The translations under genes were made by a program, and so were the position numbers. From CAIKMD01 sp963729935 (lineage in GTDB: Bacteria; Pseudomonadota; Alphaproteobacteria; ATCC43930; CGMCC-115725), in the NCBI GenBank assembly GCA_963729935.1, contig CAVSPW010000005.1:434001-498000 (forward strand): DNA of 64,000 nt. Reading direction: 5' to 3'. Of this stretch, positions 36,343 through 44,991 are shown piece by piece. The notes below the pieces were generated by a model that was given only the letters and a program-made list of their open reading frames with translations, was not told where the DNA came from and did no database searches. Positions within the stretch are counted from its first letter, which is position 1; each line of letters begins with the position of its first letter.

Positions 36343-36600
36343 ATGCCTTGTTACGTCTATGTCCTGGGAAGCGAACAGGGCGATGGATACCGAACCTATG
36401 TCGGGTGGACGACCGAGCTCGACCGGCGTCTCGAGCAGCACAACAAGGGCGTCGGCGCCAAATCGACGCGGGGGCGGCAATGGGTGCTTCTCTATGCGGA
36501 ACGTTACGAAACCCGCACGCAAGCCATGAGCCGCGAATGGCACGTCAAGCATGACGCGAGGCTTCGCCGGTTGCTCGGCCGCATGCGATCGGGCGATTGA
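36343..36600 (+). CDS. GIY-YIG nuclease-superfamily protein
   Basis: This 85-residue single-domain protein has CYVYVLGSEQGDGYRTYVGWT, LDRRLEQHN, STRGRQWVLLYAE and the glutamate in MSREWHVKHDARL. The GIY and YIG strands and the Arg/Glu pair of the active site are present. Such stand-alone domains (YhbQ/Slx1-like) probably cut branched or damaged DNA; the role here is not established. It is unrelated in detail to the GIY-YIG frame at 27047. Confidence 0.85.
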   Translation: MPCYVYVLGSEQGDGYRTYVGWTTELDRRLEQHNKGVGAKSTRGRQWVLLYAERYETRTQAMSREWHVKHDARLRRLLGRMRSGD

Positions 36601-36807
36601 TCGCCGCCGCGTCTGGCCGGCACCGAAGCCGGGCCATGCGGCGGGCGTGGACTTATCGCCGGGAGATGGTCAATATCCTTCCGGCGATCGATCCGCTTGG
36701 GTCGCGCTTGATACTGATTGTCGAGCGCGCATCGCCGTCCGAAACGCCCGAGCCTCATTTGCGAATGCGCTCATTGTGGGTGCGTTCCATCAAGCCGGAG
36801 AATGACC

Positions 36808-36939
36808 ATGGCGAAGGGGCAACAGAGAAGTACCCGCGAAAAGAAGAAGCCCAAAGCCGACAAGAACAAGCCAAAATCCGCCGCATCGGTGTCGCCCTAC
36901 AAGGCGCAATCGGCAAAGAGCGGCCCCGGCTCCAAATAG
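36808..36939 (+). CDS. Small basic lysine-rich protein
   Basis: A 43-residue product starts MAKGQQRSTREKKKPK and is about one quarter lysine. GGAG ends 7 bp before ATG 36808; ATG 36802 is an alternative. Similar short Lys-rich proteins starting MAKGQ-R-NKE-KKPK are common in Alphaproteobacteria and are uncharacterised. The ribosome site and the similarity support it as real. Confidence 0.7.
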   Translation: MAKGQQRSTREKKKPKADKNKPKSAASVSPYKAQSAKSGPGSK

Positions 36940-37045
36940 GCGGCGCGCCGGGCGCCGAGGCGCCCGGAGACCGGATCGAGCGATATCGGGTTTCATCGGC
37001 ACCCAAATGCGTTGTTGACATCGACCGGCGGGAGGGCCAAGGAGC

Positions 37046-37072
37046 TTGGCACTCCCACAAGGAGAGTGCCAA
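37046..37072. promoter_or_regulatory. CIRCE operator (HrcA site) of groESL
   Basis: TTGGCACTC, a 9-nt spacer and GAGTGCCAA form a perfect 9-9-9 inverted repeat, extended by one more pair (C37045 and G37073). This matches the CIRCE consensus TTAGCACTC-N9-GAGTGCTAA at all but the third base of each arm. A TTGACA lies at 37015-37020, but I see no convincing -10. HrcA would repress groESL here until heat shock. Confidence 0.93.
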
Positions 37073-37116
37073 GCGCGCCCCGCGCCGGCCCCCCTTGTTG
37101 TTTGAAAGGCTATCCC

Positions 37117-37431
37117 ATGAAATTCCGTCCGTTGCATGACCGCGTGGTCATTCGGCGCCTCACCCCTCAGGAAAAGACCGAGGGCGGCATCATCATTCCC
37201 GACACGGTGCGGGAAAAGCCCTCGGAGGGCGAAGTCGTCGCCGCCGGCCCGGGCGCCCGCAACGAAAAGGGCGACATCGTGCCGCTCGACATCCATGCCG
37301 GCGACCGGGTTCTGTTCGGCAAATGGTCGGGCACCGAGGTCAAGATCGACGGCGAGGACCTGATCATCATGAACGGGTCCGACATCATGGGCATCATCGA
37401 GAAATCGATTCCGAAGAAGAAAGTCGCCTGA
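37117..37431 (+). CDS. groES: Co-chaperonin GroES
   Basis: This 104-residue protein caps the GroEL ring. It has FRPLHDRVVIRRL, the mobile loop EKTEGGIIIPDT, GDRVLFGKWSGTEVKI and the C-terminal DIMGIIE. It starts at ATG 37117, 44 bp after the CIRCE operator, and is followed 13 bp later by groEL. Confidence 0.97.
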   Translation: MKFRPLHDRVVIRRLTPQEKTEGGIIIPDTVREKPSEGEVVAAGPGARNEKGDIVPLDIHAGDRVLFGKWSGTEVKIDGEDLIIMNGSDIMGIIEKSIPKKKVA

Positions 37432-37444
37432 GGAGGCAATTCAC

Positions 37445-39109
37445 ATGGCAGCAAAAGAAGTCATTTTTCACGGCGAGGCGCGCGAGCATTTGCTGCGCGG
37501 CGTCGACATACTGGCGAATACGGTCAAGGTGACCTTGGGCCCCAAGGGCCGCAACGTCGTCCTCGACAAATCCTACGGCGCGCCGCGCATCACCAAGGAC
37601 GGCGTCACGGTGGCGAAGGAGATCGAGCTTTCCGACAAGTTCGAGAATATGGGCGCGCAGATGGTGAAGGAGGTCGCCTCGAAGACGAGCGATCTCGCCG
37701 GTGACGGCACCACGACCGCGACCGTGCTCGCGCAGGCGATCGTCCATGCCGGAACCCGGGCCGTCGCGGCGGGCATGAACCCGATGGATTTGAAGCGCGG
37801 CATCGACATGGCCGTCGAGGCGGTGGTCGCGGATCTGAAGAAGCGTTCGAAGACCGTCTCGACCAATGCCGAAATCGCCCAGGTGGGAACCATCTCCGCC
37901 AATGGCGATCGCGAGATCGGCGAAATGCTGGCGAAGGCCATGCAAAAGGTCGGCAATGAAGGCGTCATCACGGTCGAAGAAGCCAAGGGCCTCGAAACCG
38001 AGCTCGACATCGTCGAAGGCATGCAGTTCGACCGCGGCTATCTGTCGCCCTATTTCGTCACCAATGCCGAGAAGATGCTGGTCGAGCTCGACAACGCCTA
38101 CATCCTTCTCCACGAAAAGAAGCTGTCTAACCTCCAGCCCCTGCTTCCCGTTCTCGAAGCCGTCGTGAAATCGGGCCAGCCGCTGCTGATCGTGTCCGAG
38201 GACATCGAGGGCGAGGCTTTGGCGACCCTCGTCGTGAACAAGTTGCGCGGCGGGCTGAAAGTGGCCGCGGTCAAGGCCCCGGGCTTCGGCGACCGGCGCA
38301 AGGCGATGCTCGAGGACATCGCCATCCTGACGAACGGCCAGCTCATTTCCGAAGATCTCGGGATCAAGCTGGAAAGCGTCACCCTGGAGATGCTCGGCAA
38401 GGCCAAGAAGATCCGGATCGACAAGGACAACACGACAATCATCGACGGCGCCGGCAAGAAGAAGGACATCGAAGCCCGCGTGTCGCAGATCCGCCTCCAG
38501 ATCGAAGAGACAACCTCGGATTACGACAAGGAGAAGCTGCAAGAACGCCTGGCGAAACTTGCCGGCGGCGTCGCGATCATCCGGGTCGGCGGCGGCAGCG
38601 AGATCGAGGTCAAGGAGCGCAAGGATCGCGTCGACGACGCGATGCACGCGACGCGCGCGGCCGTGGAGGAAGGCATCGTCAGCGGCGGCGGCTCGGCCCT
38701 GCTCTATGCCAGCACGGCCTTGTCCCGCTTAAAGCCCGAGAACAACGACCAGAAGGTCGGCATCGACATCGTGCGCCGCGCCTTGCAGAACCCGGTGCGG
38801 CTCATCGCCGAAAACGCGGGCGAGGACGGCTCGATCATCGTCGGCAGGCTCCTCGACAAGGGTGACGCCACGCACGGCTTCGATGCCCAGAACGGCACCT
38901 ATGTCGATATGATCAAGGCCGGCATCGTCGATCCGACCAAGGTCGTCCGCCTCGCGCTGCAAAACGCGGCGTCGGTGGCGGGGCTCCTCATCACGACGGA
39001 AGCCATGGTCGCCAATGCGCCCGATTCGGATGGCGGTTCCGCCATGCCCGCGGGCGGCGGCATGGGTGGAATGGGCGGCATGGGCGGCATGGGGGGAATG
39101 GGCTTCTAG
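37445..39109 (+). CDS. groEL: Chaperonin GroEL
   Basis: The 554-residue chaperonin has TLGPKGRNVVLDK, the ATPase aspartate in DLAGDGTTTATVLAQ, the VEEGIVSGGGSALL equatorial segment and a Gly-Gly-Met repeat tail ending GGMGF. Length and tail are standard. It folds proteins with GroES and is controlled by the upstream CIRCE. Many Alphaproteobacteria carry more than one groEL; nothing here shows whether this is the main copy. Confidence 0.97.
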   Translation: MAAKEVIFHGEAREHLLRGVDILANTVKVTLGPKGRNVVLDKSYGAPRITKDGVTVAKEIELSDKFENMGAQMVKEVASKTSDLAGDGTTTATVLAQAIVHAGTRAVAAGMNPMDLKRGIDMAVEAVVADLKKRSKTVSTNAEIAQVGTISANGDREIGEMLAKAMQKVGNEGVITVEEAKGLETELDIVEGMQFDRGYLSPYFVTNAEKMLVELDNAYILLHEKKLSNLQPLLPVLEAVVKSGQPLLIVSEDIEGEALATLVVNKLRGGLKVAAVKAPGFGDRRKAMLEDIAILTNGQLISEDLGIKLESVTLEMLGKAKKIRIDKDNTTIIDGAGKKKDIEARVSQIRLQIEETTSDYDKEKLQERLAKLAGGVAIIRVGGGSEIEVKERKDRVDDAMHATRAAVEEGIVSGGGSALLYASTALSRLKPENNDQKVGIDIVRRALQNPVRLIAENAGEDGSIIVGRLLDKGDATHGFDAQNGTYVDMIKAGIVDPTKVVRLALQNAASVAGLLITTEAMVANAPDSDGGSAMPAGGGMGGMGGMGGMGGMGF

Positions 39110-39111
39110 AA

Positions 39112-39148
39112 GCCCGCCAAGCCTGCGTCCGGAAATACGGCGGCGGGC
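39112..39148 (+). terminator. Weak candidate terminator after groEL
   Basis: GCCCGCC (39112-39118) and GGCGGGC (39142-39148) are perfectly complementary over 7 bp with a 23-nt loop, followed by CTCTT. The loop is long and the U-tract poor, so this is tentative. Confidence 0.3.
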
Positions 39149-39256
39149 CTCTTGCGGTCCGCCGGTTCCGCTGTTGGTGAGCGCGCTTCGCGTTAAGGCG
39201 GGGCGCGCCGAAGCCCTTGGTTCAACGCCGCCACTCTTGCGGAGCAAGCCTCTCCT

Positions 39257-39946
39257 TCACCCTGGCGCTTGGAAGAGAATGCCGACGCCGGCGGTCAATC
39301 CCATGGCCAAGGCGCCCCAGAACAGGACGCGTGTCGCGCCGACCGTCACGCTCGCGCCCCCGGCCCGCGCGGCCAGCCCGCCCAGGAGCGCGAGGAAGAC
39401 CAGCGACGTTCCGGCGACAAACAGGATCAGGTCCCTCTCGGGCGCCAAGACGGCCGTCAGCAGCGGCATCGCGGCTCCGACGGTGAAACTCGCCGCCGAT
39501 GCCAGCGCGGCCTGCAAGGGACGCGCGCTCAGAATCTCGCTGATTCCCAGCTCATCGCGCGCATGCGCGCCGAGCGCGTCGTGAATCATGAGCTGCTTGG
39601 CGACCTCCTTCGCGAGTTCGGAATCGAGCCCGCGATTGACATAAATCTCCGCCAGCTCCGCGCGCTCGGCCTCTTCATCCGTGGCGAGCCCCTGACGTTC
39701 GATCGCCAGATCCGCTTGTTCCGTATCCGATTGGGAGCTCACCGAGACATATTCGCCGGCGGCCATCGACATGGCGCCCGCGACGAGGCCGGCAACCCCG
39801 GCGAGGATGATCCCCCCATGGCTCGCATGCGCCGCCGCGACACCGAGGACGAGGCTCGCCGTCGACACGATGCCGTCATTGGCGCCCAATACCGAGGCGC
39901 GCAGCCATCCGGTCCGATGCGTGCGGTGATGTTCCTCGTGCGGCAT
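39257..39946 (-). CDS. VIT1/CCC1-family iron/manganese transporter
   Basis: This 229-residue membrane protein has the family start GWLRASVLGANDGIVSTASLVLG, helix 2 with AMSMAAGEYVSVSSQSDTEQAD, a cytoplasmic helical hairpin (about 85-135) and three further C-terminal helices. It probably moves Fe2+ or Mn2+ across the inner membrane. It is convergent with groEL. Confidence 0.88.
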   Translation of the reverse strand: MPHEEHHRTHRTGWLRASVLGANDGIVSTASLVLGVAAAHASHGGIILAGVAGLVAGAMSMAAGEYVSVSSQSDTEQADLAIERQGLATDEEAERAELAEIYVNRGLDSELAKEVAKQLMIHDALGAHARDELGISEILSARPLQAALASAASFTVGAAMPLLTAVLAPERDLILFVAGTSLVFLALLGGLAARAGGASVTVGATRVLFWGALAMGLTAGVGILFQAPG

Positions 39947-39991
39947 TGCCTCACTCGATCGCTAGTCGGCCGGCCCAACGACGAGCCCGGC

Positions 39992-40666
39992 TCAGATGCG
40001 CTCGAAGGCCTGGCCGGCGGTCGAGGCGCAGAAGCCGTCGAACACCTTGTAGACCTCGCCATAGCTCGGCCGCGCCTTCATCGCCGCGAGCCACCGGTTC
40101 ACATTCGCATAGGGCGTCAAGTCGCAATGGATGAGCTCGCCCGCGGTAACGAGTCCGGTGCCGAAATAATCGGCGATGGTGATCTCGGCGCCGCAGAGAT
40201 GGGTCTTGCCATGCGCGAGCCAATGATCGTTCAGCACTTGCAGCCAGATCTTCGACTTGTCGCGGCCCCACGCCACCGTCCCCGCTTGTACCGCCGCGTC
40301 GGGCCGCTTCAATTGCGGGAACACTTGCGGATAGACGAATCCATAGCCCCAATCGCGATAGAAATTCGAGTTGAACCAGTCGAGCAGCTCGTCGACCTTG
40401 GCGCGCTGCCGCAGTTCCTTGGGATAGGCGGGCGATCCCGCCTTCTCGGCGAGATAGCGCAGGATGGTCGCGCTTTCTGTGAGGCGGAACTCGTCGTCCA
40501 CGAGCAAGGGGACGAGATGGTTGGGATTGAGCTTGGTATAGGCCTCGCCGTATTGCTCTCCCTTCAAAATATCGACGACTTGCTGCTCGATCTCGATCCG
40601 GGCGTCGACGATCAACTGCATCACCGGCCGGCAGGTGGTCGAAGCAGGGTGCATGTAGAGCTTCAT
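39992..40666 (-). CDS. Glutathione S-transferase family protein
   Basis: From ATG 40666 (GGAG upstream) the protein has 224 residues. It has the thioredoxin-like domain (KLYMHPASTTCRPV, then NHLVPLLVDDEFRLTESATILRYLAEK) and a helical domain with HLCGAEITIADYFGTGLV. The SC/TxCRPV start resembles theta/beta-type bacterial enzymes. Substrate unknown. It is the last ordinary gene before the accessory region. Confidence 0.85.
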   Translation of the reverse strand: MKLYMHPASTTCRPVMQLIVDARIEIEQQVVDILKGEQYGEAYTKLNPNHLVPLLVDDEFRLTESATILRYLAEKAGSPAYPKELRQRAKVDELLDWFNSNFYRDWGYGFVYPQVFPQLKRPDAAVQAGTVAWGRDKSKIWLQVLNDHWLAHGKTHLCGAEITIADYFGTGLVTAGELIHCDLTPYANVNRWLAAMKARPSYGEVYKVFDGFCASTAGQAFERI

Positions 40667-41344
40667 TTCGATCTCCGTGGATTGGGTTCGTCGCGATGCA
40701 GGATGCTCGAGCCTTATCACGCGCCAAGGTGGTCGGCCTCGGTGATCGCCGCCGCGTCATCGGCGGGATTCCCGATATCCCCAATGGAAGGGCTCTGCAA
40801 TAGCATTATCATCGCGGTTGGGTTTCGCCAATAATCGAAATCGGGCGGGCGCGATGGTCGACGAGCGCCGCGCCTCGGAGCGTCGGCGCGCCGCGTTGAC
40901 GTGAATAGAGCGCCGATGTCGCGCGCGCTCTGATCGATTTCGGCGCTACGCTCGAAAGCGAATCCAGGATCGCCGAATGCATCCGTCTTGCTTGGCGCGA
41001 GAGGCGGCGGAAGCGCGGCGAGCGGTCTCACCGGATCATCCAATCGACAATCACGCGCTCCGGCGGCGCCCGGTGCTGAACACCGTGCCGGTGCCCGCGA
41101 ACAGCACACGCGCCTTCGCGCCTAAACGCGCGCTCATGTTGATCGCCGCTAATAGTTTGCACATGCGAAAAATTATGACATTAAATCGCTGTAACGCCGT
41201 GTAATCGCATAATACGGTTGCGAATTTCCTCTGTTCGCATCTGCACAATCATGCCCAGTTATATCGCGGCGGGCAGCGACGGCGCTCAATATCTGAGACG
41301 CCCTCGGCCGCCTCATTGCAGGAGCCATTCGTGACCAAATCAAT
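40667..41344. other. Gene-poor stretch with orphan regulatory-looking sites
   Basis: No convincing gene is present. From about 41130 the sequence turns A+T-rich. It contains TGCGAA at 41164-41169 and a perfect inverted repeat, TGCGAA at 41219-41224 and TTCGCA at 41234-41239 with a 9-nt spacer. At 41320-41333 AGGAG is followed by GTG, which looks like a translation start cut off by the insertion element that begins at 41345. Confidence 0.5.
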
Positions 41345-41413
41345 GGCGATTATCCCGGACTTGACAGAAGCCCCTGTCTGCTCAAAAGATGGGCGCGACA
41401 GGCCGGCGCTGTT

Positions 41414-42283
41414 CTAAGTGCTTTCGTTGTAGTGTTTGTAGCGATAGGGCTGCAAAATGCAGCGGTCGCCTTCCCTCACGGAGCGAAAATAGAAGCGGTG
41501 AACCCTGTGGTTCCCGAAAACATCGTCATAGTAAAGACGCCCATAGAGCCAGAGGCGTTTGGTGTTCCGCCGGATTGCACGCGCATCAGCGAAGGTTACA
41601 TCCTGAGCGAATTTCTTTGTCGCCGTAGTATCGCCAGACCCAATCATATATTCGGTAAAGTTGTTCAATTCGACCGTGAAAACGGGATCGGGCGGTTCTT
41701 CTGCAACCGTACATCCGATGGCGGTCTCAGTAATGATCCCAGGCGTTTTGCCGTAATTCCGGAACGTGTACGAAACTTGGAATTTGACGGGGGCATCATC
41801 GGGGCGCGGCGGAATGAAAGTTTGTTCCGCATAGTCGGTAATCCACTTAAGCGAGTTCTCGTTAATTACAGCATAGAATCGCGCCCGCTCGGCTTCGAAG
41901 GCGGACTCGGCAGATTTTTTCGCAGCTTTGGCAGCGATGATGTTCGCGAATGTTGCTTGGCGCGCCAGCTTGGATTGGCGCTCGCCAGCTTCCCAGAGCC
42001 GGTACGTGTAAACGGAGAGGAAAGCACCAGCAACGAACACCATCCCAGTGAGAACATCGAGAACAAACGTATAGAATCCAGCAGAATCGTGCGTCGTCCA
42101 ATCCCACCAGGATACGGGCTGTTCCTCATTATCGGATTCCTGGGTGGAATGTTTTTGGGCTGGCTCATTATTGAAGGTGGCAAGCGATGGCTGCCCTGAT
42201 GGAAGCACGGAAAATGCGAACGTTAGAGCTAGCGCCGCCCCGACAAGCGGAGCCCAATCAATGTTCTTCAACCATTTCAGCAT
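41414..42283 (-). CDS. IS passenger gene: two-helix membrane protein of unknown function
   Basis: This 289-residue protein has hydrophobic segments near residues 13-30 and 70-92, a helical, probably coiled-coil stretch (about 93-140) and a C-terminal beta-rich domain (VSYTFRNYGKTPGIITE onward). No enzyme motif is seen. Its ATG overlaps the transposase stop (ATGCTGA), so it is translated with the transposase. It lies inside the inverted repeats and is therefore mobile cargo. Confidence 0.7.
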   Translation of the reverse strand: MLKWLKNIDWAPLVGAALALTFAFSVLPSGQPSLATFNNEPAQKHSTQESDNEEQPVSWWDWTTHDSAGFYTFVLDVLTGMVFVAGAFLSVYTYRLWEAGERQSKLARQATFANIIAAKAAKKSAESAFEAERARFYAVINENSLKWITDYAEQTFIPPRPDDAPVKFQVSYTFRNYGKTPGIITETAIGCTVAEEPPDPVFTVELNNFTEYMIGSGDTTATKKFAQDVTFADARAIRRNTKRLWLYGRLYYDDVFGNHRVHRFYFRSVREGDRCILQPYRYKHYNEST

Positions 42284-43185
42284 CCCCGGATCGCCTCGCC
42301 GAAAATGTCGTCGTTCTCGCGGTTATTATATCGGAAGCAAAACTCGGCGACGTAGAGCGGCAGATACTTCTTGCTGACCTTGTGGAATGTGCCCATGACG
42401 CCGCGCTTAATCAGCGACCAGAAGCCTTCGATGGTGTTGGTATGGATCGCGCCCGCGACGTATTCGCGCTCGTTGTGCTTCACGAAGAAATGCGGGTACT
42501 CGCCAGCGAGCTTGGAGTAGCCGGGGGAGTCGTCGGTCGCGAGCAGGCTGACTTTGTTCGAGACGACTTCGCGCACGAAGTTTTGCAGCGTCGGGCCTCG
42601 CACGTTATCGGGGACGCGGGCGACCACGTTTCCCTTGCGCTGCACAGCGCCGATCACAGCCGCCTTGCCCCGCGTGCCGCCAGTGCGAGGGCCGCCCTTG
42701 CCGCCACCATGTCGGTTCTTGTTCTTGCCGCCAACGTAGGTCTCGTCCACTTCCACAATCCCGACGAGCTGGCGGAAGTCTTTGTCCTGCATCGCGGCGC
42801 GCAGACGATGGCACATGTACCAAGCCGTCTTGTAGGAGCCGAAACCCATGGTGCGATGGATTTGGAGCGCAGAGACGCCCTTCTTGCTCGTCACCATCAT
42901 GTGGAGGACGCGGAACCAGTCCCGGAGGGGCTTATTCGTGTTCTCGAATACCGTGCCGGTGATGTGGGAGAAGCGGTAGCCGTCCGGGGCGCACTGTTCG
43001 CATTGCCAGTGCCACGGGCGCGACTTCAATTCATAGACCTTGGTGTTGCCGCAGCGCGGGCAGGCAACGCCCTTCGGCCAGCGGTTGCCTACGAGATAGG
43101 CACAGCACGCGTTTTCATCGGGGAAGGCGGCTTCCCATTCCCCGATGGTCATTTGATGAATGCGTTTTGCCTTCGCCATAGGCAT
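42277..43185 (-). CDS. IS1595-family transposase (ISXO2-like)
   Basis: The 302-residue protein has an N-terminal zinc ribbon (Cys42, Cys45, Cys62, Cys65) and a DDE-type core: Asp147 in EVDETYVGG, Asp218/219 in LATDDSPGY and Glu253 in NTIEGFWSLIKRG. These are typical of the ISXO2-like IS1595 group. It appears full length and intact. Confidence 0.92.
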   Translation of the reverse strand: MPMAKAKRIHQMTIGEWEAAFPDENACCAYLVGNRWPKGVACPRCGNTKVYELKSRPWHWQCEQCAPDGYRFSHITGTVFENTNKPLRDWFRVLHMMVTSKKGVSALQIHRTMGFGSYKTAWYMCHRLRAAMQDKDFRQLVGIVEVDETYVGGKNKNRHGGGKGGPRTGGTRGKAAVIGAVQRKGNVVARVPDNVRGPTLQNFVREVVSNKVSLLATDDSPGYSKLAGEYPHFFVKHNEREYVAGAIHTNTIEGFWSLIKRGVMGTFHKVSKKYLPLYVAEFCFRYNNRENDDIFGEAIRGC

Positions 43186-43281
43186 CTCTCCCCGAACTAT
43201 GAGGCGAGAATACCTTGCTAAAATCCTTCTGTCAAGTCCGGGATAATCGCCACCGATAGGATCGGCGATGGATGACGAGAC

Positions 43282-43569
43282 GTGGTGAGAAAATTCTCCT
43301 GGCTGGGCGTCGCCGGCATGCTCGCCCTGGCCGGCTGCATCAGCCGAGTTGATCGCGAAGCCCTGTCCTTTCCGGCTATGCCGAACATGCCGGTCTATCG
43401 CCGCGCCGACAGCCGGCCATTATCCGCCGATCAGGCGATCGACGCGCTGCAAGCCGCGCAAGGACTCTGTCGCAAGCAGATTTCGGGCGACACCGCTTCA
43501 TCGGCGGCGGTGGGCAGCCCGGCTTTTGATTCGTGCATGGAGCGCCAGGGTTATCGGCGCGTCCCGTGA
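43282..43569 (+). CDS. Small putative lipoprotein
   Basis: This 95-residue product starts at GTG 43282 or 43285. The signal ends in a lipobox, LALAGC, so the cysteine near position 19 would be lipidated. The rest has three more cysteines and no known domain. It begins 30 bp after the insertion element, so its native promoter may have been displaced. Confidence 0.65.
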   Translation: MVRKFSWLGVAGMLALAGCISRVDREALSFPAMPNMPVYRRADSRPLSADQAIDALQAAQGLCRKQISGDTASSAAVGSPAFDSCMERQGYRRVP

Positions 43570-43584
43570 TCGCCGGATCGAAGC

Positions 43585-44784
43585 CTAATGGCCGGCGCGG
43601 CGGTCGCGCTTGAAGAACGAGTAGGCCGCCGCCGAAACGGCGAGAACCGCGCCCAACGACGAGATCATGATCATCGGCCGCGGCGTCCCGTCGGCGAACA
43701 CCCCGTAGAGCTCGGCCGAGATCGCGCTGAGCAGCATCTGAATGAACACGCCCAGCCCCGCCGCCGTCCCGGCCAGCTCGGGCTTGATGCGCATCGCACC
43801 GGCTTGCGCGTTGGGCAGCGACAAGCCTTGCGCGAAACTCAGCATTCCGCCGGGAACGAAAATGAGCAGCGGCGACAGATAGCCTTCGAGAATGAGGCTC
43901 GTTTGCGTGGCGATGACGACGCAACAGATGAGCGCGCCGGCCAGCACCATCTTCTCGATCGCGACGCGTCCGCTGAGCCGGCTGGAAATCAAATTGCCCG
44001 TGCAATAGCCCAACGGAAAGCACATGAAATAGAGCCCGTATTCGGTCGCCGTGCGGTGGAGAAGATCCTTCATCAGGAAGGGCGACGCGGCGGCGATGCC
44101 GAAAAACATGAAGGACATGAAGCCCGATTGCAGCACGAAGGCGACGAAGCGGGAATCGCGCAAGAGAGCGTTGTAGTGGTGCAACACGCCGGCGGGCGCA
44201 TCGTCTCTTGCGGCGGGAGCGTGCGTCTCGTGCAGCACGAAATAGGCCGCGGCGCCGATCGCCGTGCCGACGAGGAGCGCGAACCAGAAGGCGCTGCGCC
44301 AGCCGAAGCTGTCGATCAAGATCCCGCCGAGCGGCGGGGCGAGCATCGGCCCCAAAGTGTAGGCCATCGTCAGATAGGCGATCGCCTTGACCAAAGCCGC
44401 CGGACCATAGGCGTCCTGCGCGATCGCCCGCGACAAGGTCAGACCGCAAGCCGCACCCGCCGCCTGAATCAATCGCCCGCCGATCAGGATCGGCAGCGAC
44501 CCGGCCAAGGCCGAAACCAGGCTGCCGAGAAGGAACAGGGCGAGCCCGGTCAACAAGACCGGGCGCCGTCCATAACGATCGGACAGGCTGCCATAGACCG
44601 GGGTCACGACGGCCATCGCGATCAATGTGACGCTGAAGGTCAGCTGCACCATCGCGTCCGAGGCGCGGAAAGAGGCTTTGACGTCCGGCATCGCCGGCAG
44701 GAAGAGATGGATGGCGAGCGGCCCGACCAAGGTGATCGCGCCGAGCGAAATCACGAAAGCCGCGCCGGGATTGGGTTCTTTCAT
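43585..44784 (-). CDS. Bcr/CflA-family MFS drug efflux transporter
   Basis: This 399-residue, 12-helix MFS protein has the helix-1 motif LFLPAMPDVKASF, the loop 2-3 motif YGSLSDRYGRRPVLL, RLIQAAGAACGLTLSRAI on helix 4 and PMLAPPLGGILIDSFGWR on helix 5. These place it in the Bcr/CflA group that exports small drugs. Specificity cannot be predicted. It is divergent from the bicupin gene. Confidence 0.9.
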   Translation of the reverse strand: MKEPNPGAAFVISLGAITLVGPLAIHLFLPAMPDVKASFRASDAMVQLTFSVTLIAMAVVTPVYGSLSDRYGRRPVLLTGLALFLLGSLVSALAGSLPILIGGRLIQAAGAACGLTLSRAIAQDAYGPAALVKAIAYLTMAYTLGPMLAPPLGGILIDSFGWRSAFWFALLVGTAIGAAAYFVLHETHAPAARDDAPAGVLHHYNALLRDSRFVAFVLQSGFMSFMFFGIAAASPFLMKDLLHRTATEYGLYFMCFPLGYCTGNLISSRLSGRVAIEKMVLAGALICCVVIATQTSLILEGYLSPLLIFVPGGMLSFAQGLSLPNAQAGAMRIKPELAGTAAGLGVFIQMLLSAISAELYGVFADGTPRPMIMISSLGAVLAVSAAAYSFFKRDRRAGH

Positions 44785-44919
44785 TCACATCTTTCAGCGG
44801 CAAGGAGCCAAGCGGCGGGAGAGCGAACGGAGCGGATTTGATCGGGCGAGCTTGCGGCCGGAGAGATCGGGCGCGACAGGCGAAGGTTCCAAGATTATAG
44901 TCACGCCCCGTGATTTGAT

Positions 44920-44941
44920 CTATTCGTCGCAACGCGAATAG
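44920..44941. promoter_or_regulatory. Candidate operator in divergent region
   Basis: CTATTCG (44920-44926) and CGAATAG (44935-44941) are a perfect 7-bp inverted repeat with an 8-nt spacer. It lies 51 bp before the bicupin start and about 136 bp from the divergent efflux gene. It could bind a dimeric regulator, but none is adjacent. Confidence 0.4.
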
Positions 44942-44991
44942 ACGCGGTTCGCTCCTCGGCGGGCGAGCGGCATCAATATAAGGGGGGTCCA

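Larger units (their letters stand above)
41345..43251 (-). mobile_element. IS1595-family insertion sequence with passenger gene
   Basis: The element is bounded by perfect 26-bp inverted repeats (41345-41370 and 43226-43251) that start GGCGATTATCCCGGACTTGA. It is 1,907 bp long and carries an ISXO2-like transposase and a membrane passenger gene, both on the minus strand. IS1595 elements usually make 8-bp target duplications. Here the flanks read AAATCAAT and ACCGATAG, so no duplication is visible. Confidence 0.88.

Noticed and set aside
40717..41109. 130-codon minus-strand frame upstream of the IS
   Set aside because: Its composition is low-complexity, it has no ribosome site or family resemblance, and its end runs toward the next gene's upstream region.
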